From: Flavobacterium undicola
GTDB taxonomy: Bacteria > Bacteroidota > Bacteroidia > Flavobacteriales > Flavobacteriaceae
Direction: 5' to 3'
Length of the DNA: 64,000 nucleotides
Assembly: GCF_009909155.2 (NCBI RefSeq)
Contig: NZ_JAAAPM020000013.1
Span: 1 to 64,000 of the forward strand
Under the pieces are notes generated by a model. That model worked only from the letters and a program-made list of their open reading frames with translations. It was not told the origin of the DNA and ran no database searches. A program made the position numbers and the translations under genes. Below, one piece after another: positions 25,246 to 36,566 of this stretch; the first letter of the stretch is position 1, and the number at the start of each line of letters is the position of its first letter.

Positions 25246-28200
25246 TTAAAAACCAACATTTAATCCAAAAGACCAAGTACGACCAAAAGGATATCCTGCA
25301 TTATCACCATCCGTTGCATTTTCACCTGCTTCAGGATCAAATCCATCTTTAATAGATGATGCTTCCCATAAATCATTACCAGAGAAATAAAACCTTACTT
25401 TATCTAACTTCATACGTTTTATTAAGCTTTCCGGTAGTGAATACCCTACTACTAATGTTTTTAGTCGAATGTAACGGCTATTCTGTAACATAAAATCGTT
25501 ATTGCCATAGTTCCATCCTGCACGGGTTGGGTTAACCGTTAAACGAGGATACATTGCATCTGGATTTTCTGCTGTCCAGGTATTTCCCAAAAAGGTTGGA
25601 TTCTGGTTGGTAAATAACGCCCTGAATGGATAAGCCATATATCCCGAACGCATGATATTTTGCTCCAGATGACCTTGAAAAAAAGTATTTATATCAAACC
25701 CCTTCCAGGATGCTCCCATGTTAATCCCATAAGTGTAATGTGGTGTACCATCTCCCATATAAACCAATGAGCTATTCTTATTCCCATTAGCTGTAATATT
25801 CCCTGTTCCTGCAACATCCACTCTTTTTGTATCCCCGGGACGTAAAGCAACAGCCTGATTGTTTTTTGGCATACCTGCCAAAAGATCACTACCACCATAG
25901 GCTTGGTAATAGGCATCTACATCAGCCTGATCTTTAAAATAGCCATCCGTCTTGAATAAAAATATAGGTTTCCAAGGAAGTCCATTTACAATTCCATTTG
26001 TACCTGCCCCATAGCTATCAGCACCTTCTACCCCACTTACCATAGTTTTTGCATCACCCATGTTAAAGGATACATTATAACTAAAATCTTTCACATTGTC
26101 TTTCCAGCCTATAACAAATTCCCATCCCTTGGTATTGAAATTCCCACTATTGGTTTTAGGTGGAGATCCTCCCAACACAGATGGATAGGTTACACCAATC
26201 AACATCCCTATATTTTCTTTTTCATAAAGGTCGAAAGTAGTAGTCAAACGATTCTTGAAAAATCCAAGATCTATACCCACGTTTTTTTGTGTCACTCGTT
26301 CCCAAGTACGTGTTTTGCTGATCAAAGCACTATTATAAGATGCCGTTTGTTGTGAAGCTGGCTGACCTAAAACTGTAGAACCAATACCTACAAGAGAAAG
26401 GTAGTCAAATGCTCCTAATCCTTTTGCCTCATTACCTGTAGATGCAATACTTCCTCTAATTTTACCAAAATTGAGAATATTGCCAATAGAACTTAAAAAT
26501 TTCTCTTTTGTAAACACCCAACCTAATTGAGCCGATCCAAAGTTTTTAAACTTGTAACCTTCTGCAAAACGAGAATTACCATCCCTTCTTCCTGTCAATT
26601 CGGCAATGTATTTTTCATCATAATTATAATTTAATCGGGTTAAATAGGAATAACGACCGTTAAGATCTTTATAACCACCATTTGTTTGTGTAGTAGTAGC
26701 TCCTAGACTGATATCATAAACACCTAAATCTTCAAATCCTACTCGGGATGCACCAATCCCTTGAGCTGTCCATTTTTCAGCACTCACGCCACCCATAACC
26801 GAAACATTATGTTTCTCATTAAAGGTTTTATCGTAACGTAATAATGCCTGATAATAATGGTAAAATTTAGACTCAGCACTAGCTTCATAAACATTGTTTA
26901 CTCCATCAGTTTGATAAGCATTCCCTTTAGGATTCCCATACCAATCATATAATCTTACGGGTACCACATATCTTTCATGAGTAAATCGCTCATTTTGAAT
27001 AGAAGCCAATCCTTCTGCTGATATTCCGTTCCATATTTTATAAGTAGCTTTTAAATCAATACGACCTGTTAATTGTTTTTTAACATATCTACCTCCATCT
27101 GCAGAAGTTGCAGCAGCATTTTTAATAGCCCCACCATCAATCCCATTAAAAGGAGCAAACCATTGACCATAAGGATTTTTTGCCGGGTAGAAAGGCATAT
27201 CTGTGGAATAAAGGATATTTCCTAACCCTTTAGAAGGCTGACCTGTATTAGTATTAGTAATACTGATACTCGATTCTAATTTTAATCTTTCCGATAAATT
27301 GTAGTCGTAATTAAAACGGGCATTTAACTGCTTCTGACCATCATAAGCCGTTGCTAAATTACCCTGATTATCTGCTACCCCTAAAGATAAGCGATAACTC
27401 GATTTATCACCTCCACCAGAAACACTAAGGTTATGCTGGTAGGAATAACGGGTAGAAAACATTTCTTCAATACGGTTTGCATTGAAGATAAAGAAATCTG
27501 TACCAAAAAGATCGTATTTTCCTTCAACTCCCTTCTGCATGTTTAACAAATTATCTTTATTACCCCAAATCCACCAGTTAGGTGTAGTCTCTTCTTTGTT
27601 GGCCTCTAGCCACATTGTAGCATATTCCTGCATAGTAGGTGAATAGCCAACCAGACCATTGGTAACAAAACGAAGATTAGTACTAAAGTTCACTTTAACC
27701 TTTCCTTTACCTCTTTTGGTAGTTACTAAAACAACCCCATTAGATGCACGAGAACCATAAATAGCAGCTGAACCATCTTTTAAAACTGAGATACTTTCTA
27801 TATCATCAGGATTCATATTTTGAAAAGATTGAGCATTTAATACCGGTACTCCATCTACAATAATCAATGGCTCAGACCCATTGACAGAAGAAGCACCACG
27901 AATTTGAAAATTAAGTCCTTCATTACCTGGTCGGGCAGAACTTCTGGTAACCACTAAACCTGGTGTTTGCCCTTGAAGTGCCAAACCAACGTTTGTAATT
28001 GCACGATCTTCAAATACCTTAGAGCTTATCGTTTCTACCGCTCCTGTTAATGTTGCTTTTTTCTGGGTTCCGTACCCTACAACTACTACTTCATTTAAAG
28101 TTGAAACATCCGCTTTTAAAGTAACATTGATTACTTTTTGCGAACCCACTTTAATTTCCTGGGTTTTTAAACCAATACCGCTAAATACTAATACCGCATC

Positions 28201-28515
28201 AGTTGACGAAACCTTTATAACATATCCCCCATCAAAATCAGTACTAACTGCACCTTTAACTCCTTTTATGGAAACGTTAACTCCGGGAATCCCCATATTA
28301 TCATCGGCAGAAATTACTTTCCCCGTTATCGTAATGTTTTGTTGCACGCTTTCTAGCCTAACAACATTCAAACTTAGATTAACAGAACTATCAGAATTTG
28401 TAGCGTATACTTCCCCTACCACACTACTTCCTAATAATAACGCTAACAAAGTTGGTTTTGATAAAAATTTCAGCTTATGCTGAATGATTTTTGGTCTGTT
28501 CATAAAACAATTCAT
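25246..28515 (-). CDS. SusC-like TonB-dependent transporter 1
   Basis: A 1089-residue outer-membrane transporter. After a long signal (to about 38) comes a carboxypeptidase-regulatory-like domain (about 62-140, GKVISADDNMGIPGVNVSIKG). The TonB-contact and plug region follows (about 148-260, EVVVVGYGTQKKATLTGAVETIS, GAASIYGSRASNGVV-like SAAIYGSRASNGVV). A 22-strand barrel runs to the terminal Phe. It has no STN domain, unlike SusC2. With SusD1 it imports oligosaccharides in a TonB-driven way. An ATG at 28503 is an alternative start. It lies 204 bp after the regulator gene on the same strand, so it may be read from its own promoter or from the one at 30134. Confidence 0.96.
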   Translation of the reverse strand: MNCFMNRPKIIQHKLKFLSKPTLLALLLGSSVVGEVYATNSDSSVNLSLNVVRLESVQQNITITGKVISADDNMGIPGVNVSIKGVKGAVSTDFDGGYVIKVSSTDAVLVFSGIGLKTQEIKVGSQKVINVTLKADVSTLNEVVVVGYGTQKKATLTGAVETISSKVFEDRAITNVGLALQGQTPGLVVTRSSARPGNEGLNFQIRGASSVNGSEPLIIVDGVPVLNAQSFQNMNPDDIESISVLKDGSAAIYGSRASNGVVLVTTKRGKGKVKVNFSTNLRFVTNGLVGYSPTMQEYATMWLEANKEETTPNWWIWGNKDNLLNMQKGVEGKYDLFGTDFFIFNANRIEEMFSTRYSYQHNLSVSGGGDKSSYRLSLGVADNQGNLATAYDGQKQLNARFNYDYNLSERLKLESSISITNTNTGQPSKGLGNILYSTDMPFYPAKNPYGQWFAPFNGIDGGAIKNAAATSADGGRYVKKQLTGRIDLKATYKIWNGISAEGLASIQNERFTHERYVVPVRLYDWYGNPKGNAYQTDGVNNVYEASAESKFYHYYQALLRYDKTFNEKHNVSVMGGVSAEKWTAQGIGASRVGFEDLGVYDISLGATTTQTNGGYKDLNGRYSYLTRLNYNYDEKYIAELTGRRDGNSRFAEGYKFKNFGSAQLGWVFTKEKFLSSIGNILNFGKIRGSIASTGNEAKGLGAFDYLSLVGIGSTVLGQPASQQTASYNSALISKTRTWERVTQKNVGIDLGFFKNRLTTTFDLYEKENIGMLIGVTYPSVLGGSPPKTNSGNFNTKGWEFVIGWKDNVKDFSYNVSFNMGDAKTMVSGVEGADSYGAGTNGIVNGLPWKPIFLFKTDGYFKDQADVDAYYQAYGGSDLLAGMPKNNQAVALRPGDTKRVDVAGTGNITANGNKNSSLVYMGDGTPHYTYGINMGASWKGFDINTFFQGHLEQNIMRSGYMAYPFRALFTNQNPTFLGNTWTAENPDAMYPRLTVNPTRAGWNYGNNDFMLQNSRYIRLKTLVVGYSLPESLIKRMKLDKVRFYFSGNDLWEASSIKDGFDPEAGENATDGDNAGYPFGRTWSFGLNVGF

Positions 28516-28719
28516 TTTGGTTAATAATTAATTTAGTCTTTTAACTTTAACACTATTGGTATTCATCAATAGCATTATTCTGTATAATTATGATGCTTAA
28601 ATTGTTTGATTGTTCTGAACTAAAACGATATCATAAAAAATATCATTTTTAATTCTGACAACAAAAATCTCACATCTTTTTAATCTCATTTCTGTCACAA
28701 AGAATAACAACTTAAAGCA

Positions 28720-29766
28720 TTACAATGATTTTCGTACAATCACATTTAATGGTTCTAAGAGTTGCTTACTTTCTTTATTCAAAATGATATCGGCTAGCTG
28801 ATATCCGATTTTTTCAAAAACCCGGCTTATTACCGTAATTCCTCCTGCTAGCAATTCTTTTAATGGATTATCATCATAGGATAACAAACCGATATCTTTT
28901 CCGAGTACAAAATTAGTACTGCTAATTTTTTTTATCAGATTTACCAAACTCACATCATCATCAAAATCTACATATACTATATTTTGTTCCAGCTTTTCAT
29001 TATTCAAATCTTCTACTATTCCGAAGTTATAATTGTATTGAAGACAAAATTTTTCAAAAGATTGTCTAATTTCATTTGGCATGTTATTGTTCTTTGGCAA
29101 AACCAATTTGATCCCTTTGTATTTTCTCCAATGACTTTCTAATTCTTCTAATGCCTGAAAAAAATCAGTTTCTAAATTTTGATAAATACAAGCTACCTCT
29201 TCCTCTAATTCTTCCGAACTACCATTAAGCAATATCAACTTATCAACAGGCACTTCATTTTTTATAAAATCGATATAGTCTTTATCCTCAAAATTTGCAT
29301 CCAAAACATAATGGGTGTATTCTTTTGAGTTATTATCCAGAATATGGTTTTTAAATTGATTATAATCGTTTTGATAAATGTAAAAATCAATATTTGCTCT
29401 ATCCTGAAGTGCCTCAGCAAAAGCATCATAAATTTTTTTCATTTGCGGACTTAAGCTATTGAACAACAAAAAAACTTTAGCCTTGTACGTATTTGTTATT
29501 GATTTTATATAATAGCCTTTTCCTGGAACTGAATCTATAATATCATTCTCTTTAAGAAAAGTATAGGCTCTTACCACCGTATCTCTTGAAATATTACAAT
29601 CAATAGCTAACTCATTAACCGAAGGCAATTTGTCATTTAATTTCAACGAACCAATTGTTGTAGCACTTAAAACAGAATTAATAATCTGTCTGTGTTTACG
29701 AACTCTAGAATAATCGCTTATTGATAGTATATCTTTAAAACTGTTATAATTTCTCATACGATTCAC
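28720..29766 (-). CDS. GntR/LacI-chimera transcriptional regulator, AraR-like
   Basis: A 348-residue regulator. A GntR winged-helix (about 22-90: LNDKLPSVNELAIDCNISRDTVVRAYTFL, PGKGYYI) is joined to a LacI-type sugar-binding domain (about 93-348: AKVFLLFNSLS, IGLLSYDDNPLKELLAGGITVISR, LADIILNK). The combination is that of Bacillus AraR, which responds to arabinose. Bacteroidota also use it for rhamnose, fucose and other sugars. It is encoded directly upstream of SusC1 and probably represses or activates that unit in response to a monosaccharide. The ligand is not known. Confidence 0.88.
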   Translation of the reverse strand: MNRMRNYNSFKDILSISDYSRVRKHRQIINSVLSATTIGSLKLNDKLPSVNELAIDCNISRDTVVRAYTFLKENDIIDSVPGKGYYIKSITNTYKAKVFLLFNSLSPQMKKIYDAFAEALQDRANIDFYIYQNDYNQFKNHILDNNSKEYTHYVLDANFEDKDYIDFIKNEVPVDKLILLNGSSEELEEEVACIYQNLETDFFQALEELESHWRKYKGIKLVLPKNNNMPNEIRQSFEKFCLQYNYNFGIVEDLNNEKLEQNIVYVDFDDDVSLVNLIKKISSTNFVLGKDIGLLSYDDNPLKELLAGGITVISRVFEKIGYQLADIILNKESKQLLEPLNVIVRKSL

Positions 29767-30542
29767 ACATTAAATACTTTATTAACTTCTTTAATCAAAA
29801 TTTGTCTTTGACATGATCAGCCTAACTTTTTGCTTTTTAGCTTACAACTACCAATCTTGTAAATCAGTAGTTGTAAAAACTAAAAATCACTAACCAAACT
29901 AACGTTAACTATTCCTGTACAATTACAATAATAATAGGTAGGTATAAAATGGACTGTTTTTGATAAACAGCTGCCAATACTTTTAATCAGCAACCGCTAT
30001 GGCAAAAACTACAAGCCAACCAAAAACTGTAATTATTTAAATCCAATCCATTTTTTCAAATACCTACTTTTAAAATTGACATCAAACAATAAATTAACCT
30101 TAGATTAACAATTTATCCGATTATCAACATATCAAAATTACCTAGAATGTCTTTTTTAAGAGATAAATTATCACCCATTCTGCATAAATTATCACCCATT
30201 TACAGCATTAGCGCACAAAAAAGTAAGTATTTTTCACGATATCGTATTTTTATTGATAAATAATTTCATTTTACACATTATTAAAAACTAAAAAAAACAT
30301 TAACTTAATTTTATAAAATTCAATCAAAAACTACTGTTGCCATTATACTTTTATTGAGATTTTTTTGAATCAAACAATCATTTTCCAATTGAATTAAACA
30401 ACATAAATACTTCAAATAATACGTTATCATAAACTAAATGCTTTATTCAGGAGCACACTCAATATATACCTGAATCCACTCTTTATTCCCTATACAATTA
30501 CAACAAAAACAAGCCGTCTTACTTTCAATAATTTAGATAACT
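29767..30542. other. Long intergenic region with promoter A
   Basis: The 863-bp gap between the regulator gene and the end of the GH43-discoidin gene has no coding frame. Its main content is the promoter at 30134-30276. The expected leader from there to the regulator start is about 360 nt and is AT-rich, with no recognised riboswitch. Confidence 0.5.
30134..30276 (-). promoter_or_regulatory. Promoter A with 17-bp direct repeat, period 21 bp
   Basis: Read on the minus strand, a -7 element TAATTTTG lies at 30141-30134. Two perfect copies of ATAAATTATCACCCATT (plus-strand spelling) lie at 30164-30180 and 30185-30201, 21 bp apart. Further upstream are a 10-bp palindrome ACGATATCGT at 30237-30246 and AATAATTTCATTTTACA at 30260-30276. 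The same layout recurs at 42893-43037. Tandem half-sites two helical turns apart next to the core promoter are typical of AraC-family activators. Confidence 0.75.
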
Positions 30543-30578
30543 AACAAAAAAAGTGGTCGGAATTACTTCCGACCACTT
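30543..30578 (-). terminator. Terminator of the GH43/GH51/GH2 unit
   Basis: Perfect 12-bp stem AAGTGGTCGGAA / TTCCGACCACTT with a TTAC loop, followed on the minus strand by a run of T. It lies about 50 bp after the stop at 30630. Confidence 0.92.
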
Positions 30579-30629
30579 ACACTTACATTAAAACCAATTT
30601 ATTATATCTAAAATATCAGAGACTATTAT

Positions 30630-32138
30630 CTAATACATCTTAATTTCCCATAAACCTGGTGCACCTGACAAAATGGTTAATTTAAGGAAACGGGTTTTTC
30701 CTATTTTATTAATAATTTCTGGAGATTGAATTAGTTCTGACATAGCTGTATTTACTGTTTGCCATTCCTTGCCATCCTCTGACTTCTCAATTTTAAATGT
30801 ATGTCCCAAAGTAGATTTCAAGAAAAAGAGTTCTAGACTCTTCACTCGCTTTACAAGACCCAAATCAATTTGATACCAAGGCTGCTTATCGGCAGTATCA
30901 CACATCCAGAAGGTTCCGTTTGAACCATCAATAGCATTTTCTGGTTTAAAATCCATAGTTCGCTGAACATTTGCCAATTCAGATTCAACAAATTTTGGAG
31001 GCATGTTGATTAACTTCTCGATTACCGTATCGATAGTAGTTTTAATAATCGTATCTCTCCTTACACTCGAAGCTGTAACTTTAGCAGGACGAATAAGAGC
31101 CTTTTTGTTCAAATTAGTTATTTCTGAAATACCAGTAGTTGTTACCTCAACAGGCTTAATAGTTCCATCGGCATTAAATTGTAAGCGGTTAACATAAACT
31201 TGACGAGTAGTATTTCCCTGACCGTATTCCAGATAAAAAAACAAATAGTCATCTGTCTTTGGAATATGTAGCACATTTCCATGACCTGGACCCCAAACTC
31301 CTTTTTCAATATTTGATTTAGTTATCATGTCCTGATCTGGAGCAAAAAATGGTCCTAAGGGCCCTGTTTTACTCATCATGTAAGCATAAACATAATTAGC
31401 TCCGCCTGATAAAGTGTACAAATAATAATAAATCCCTTTACGTTTAAATAAAAAGGGACCTTCTGAATAGCCACCTCTTTTAGTTGGAATAGTAACTTCA
31501 GCACCGTCAATTGTTTTCCAATCTTTACTTAATTTAGCAGCTTTTCTTCGGCGCCAGTAAATATAGGCCTGACCATCGTCATCTACAAAAGGATCTCCAT
31601 CTATATCTGCAAAAACAGGCTGAGTCTCTTCTTTTTCTTTTTCTGGCTCATTAAAGAAAATCCCTTTCCCATTGCTAAATTCAAAAGGACCTTCCGGACT
31701 TTTTGATGTTAAATGGTACGTACCCAATTTATTATCCGGCTTTAGAATTGTAGGATACAAATGGTACAATTTATCTTTTTTGATTACAGCACCAGGAGCC
31801 CAATACCTGAAATAACCCGTTTTCTTTTTTCCTTCAGGACCAAAAGTATGAGCCTTTTGCCAATCAAAACCTTTAAAAAGTACTCCTTTATAACTCCAAT
31901 TTACAAGGTCTTTAGACGTCCATACCACCGGTGGTCCCATTTCCAGCAAACCATGGTCAATATCGGACGTCCCGTATAAATAGTAGGTCCCATTAAAGTA
32001 AGAAACAGAGGGATCAGCAACATAATCCGGTATAACCGGTTGTGGTAAAGGCAGATTTTGTTGTGCTTCAACCTGATAACCAATAAACAATAAGCATAAT
32101 AGCTCTAAACTCTTTAAAAAATTATTATTCATACACAT
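30630..32138 (-). CDS. GH43 glycosidase with discoidin-type C-terminal domain
   Basis: A 502-residue secreted enzyme (signal to about residue 25). The propeller (about 30-340) holds the GH43 acids in DYVADPSV (base), DGDPFVDDDGQAYIYW (pKa) and GGYSEGPFLFKRKGIYYYL (acid). A spacer follows, then an F5/8 type C (CBM32-like) domain at about 385-502 (ENAIDGSNGTFWMCD, WYQIDLGLVKRVKSLELF). That domain could bind galactose or arabinose branches. It is last in the unit starting at 42644, 125 bp after the preceding gene. Activity is probably arabinofuranosidase or galactosidase, undecided. An ATG at 32132 is an alternative start. Confidence 0.9.
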   Translation of the reverse strand: MCMNNNFLKSLELLCLLFIGYQVEAQQNLPLPQPVIPDYVADPSVSYFNGTYYLYGTSDIDHGLLEMGPPVVWTSKDLVNWSYKGVLFKGFDWQKAHTFGPEGKKKTGYFRYWAPGAVIKKDKLYHLYPTILKPDNKLGTYHLTSKSPEGPFEFSNGKGIFFNEPEKEKEETQPVFADIDGDPFVDDDGQAYIYWRRRKAAKLSKDWKTIDGAEVTIPTKRGGYSEGPFLFKRKGIYYYLYTLSGGANYVYAYMMSKTGPLGPFFAPDQDMITKSNIEKGVWGPGHGNVLHIPKTDDYLFFYLEYGQGNTTRQVYVNRLQFNADGTIKPVEVTTTGISEITNLNKKALIRPAKVTASSVRRDTIIKTTIDTVIEKLINMPPKFVESELANVQRTMDFKPENAIDGSNGTFWMCDTADKQPWYQIDLGLVKRVKSLELFFLKSTLGHTFKIEKSEDGKEWQTVNTAMSELIQSPEIINKIGKTRFLKLTILSGAPGLWEIKMY

Positions 32139-32263
32139 TACTTTACTAAACTTTTAATTTTTATCCAATGTCAATTTGCTGCAAGATTACATGGTTTATT
32201 ATCTCATCCGAAAGAAGATATAATAAAAAATGCTATTTAAGTGAATAGAAATTTATCCTATTC

Positions 32264-33298
32264 TTATTTCCTTTTATTAATTGCTTGCTTATCTAGTTTA
32301 ACATACACTGGTTTATCTCTATCTACCGAGATAATTCCATTTTTATATTCCAGCTCAGCTACCTGAATTACACTCCTACGAGTTTCAACATTATCAGCAT
32401 ATTTTTTAGTAACTCTACCGGGATGAGTAAAATAATACACAAAAGCCCTATCACCTGAAACCACTACATCTGCATGACCTCCAATAGCCTGATCTTCCTT
32501 TCCTTTACCCGGAAGTTCTAAAATTCTTTCTCCAGACTGCTTAACCCAGGTAGTTGCATCATCGGAAGAATAAAAACTCATACCAGCCCAGTTATCAACC
32601 AACATCCAATATTTCCCTTTCCAACGAAATACTTTTGGCCCTTCTCCTCGTTCTTCTATAACTTTGCCTTTCAGATCCCAATTTTCGAGATCTTTACTAT
32701 CTGCATAATAAATAGTTTTCCCATCTTTTTCGTTATTATACCAAAGTCGCCACGTACCATTTGGTAATTGATATACTGTTGCATCAATAACATTATTATT
32801 AACCAATTTCAATGTTGATTTATAATCCCAATTCAAAAGATCTTTACTTGTAAGATGAATGATTTCACGGGGATGATTCCAACTGGCAAAAACGCCGGGA
32901 ACATAAGTCAGATACATGTGATATACTCCTTTGTGTTCAAACACATCGGGTGCCCAGTGCGTATATTCCTTTGTTGGACGATACTTAATGTTCGCCGTAT
33001 CCCGATACTTCCAGTTTGCACCGCCATCAGTTGATTCAGCAATCCCAATTCGTGTCCCATGTACCCATTTAGATCCTTCCTGAGTCATATCTGTCGCACG
33101 ACGATTGGTATAAAACATAAACCATTTTTTCTCTTTTTTATTCCAAATAATTACAGGATCAGCCGCACCATCATAAATTGGATCACTAAATACCGGCTTA
33201 TTAGCCAATTTCCCCTTATTTTTTTCCTGACCAAAAGCAACAGCAGATACCAGAATACTACAAAGTATCAGGAGCATACTTTTTCCTTTTGCTTTCAT
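32264..33298 (-). CDS. GH43-like five-bladed propeller glycosidase
   Basis: A 344-residue secreted protein from the ATG at 33298 (MKAKGKSMLLILCSILVSA signal). The frame extends eight codons further, to 33322. The single propeller domain shows the clan's three acids: Asp in DGAADPVIIW, Asp in NNVIDATVYQLPNGTWRLWY and Glu in RGEGPKVFRWKGKYW. It is divergent from classical GH43, and the GH43/GH62/GH117 clan is as far as I can place it. It sits between GH2 and the discoidin-type GH43 gene in one unit and probably removes a side-chain sugar in the periplasm. Confidence 0.8.
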   Translation of the reverse strand: MKAKGKSMLLILCSILVSAVAFGQEKNKGKLANKPVFSDPIYDGAADPVIIWNKKEKKWFMFYTNRRATDMTQEGSKWVHGTRIGIAESTDGGANWKYRDTANIKYRPTKEYTHWAPDVFEHKGVYHMYLTYVPGVFASWNHPREIIHLTSKDLLNWDYKSTLKLVNNNVIDATVYQLPNGTWRLWYNNEKDGKTIYYADSKDLENWDLKGKVIEERGEGPKVFRWKGKYWMLVDNWAGMSFYSSDDATTWVKQSGERILELPGKGKEDQAIGGHADVVVSGDRAFVYYFTHPGRVTKKYADNVETRRSVIQVAELEYKNGIISVDRDKPVYVKLDKQAINKRK

Positions 33299-33372
33299 AA
33301 TAACTTGTTTTATTAAACTCATTTTATTTATAAATTATTTATATAAAAATCAAACATTAGCAGTTAAAACCT

Positions 33373-36522
<3,150 letters not shown>

Positions 36523-36566
36523 TTATATTTTAAACAAGCCAACTGAGCCTGTTTAACAACTTTTAT

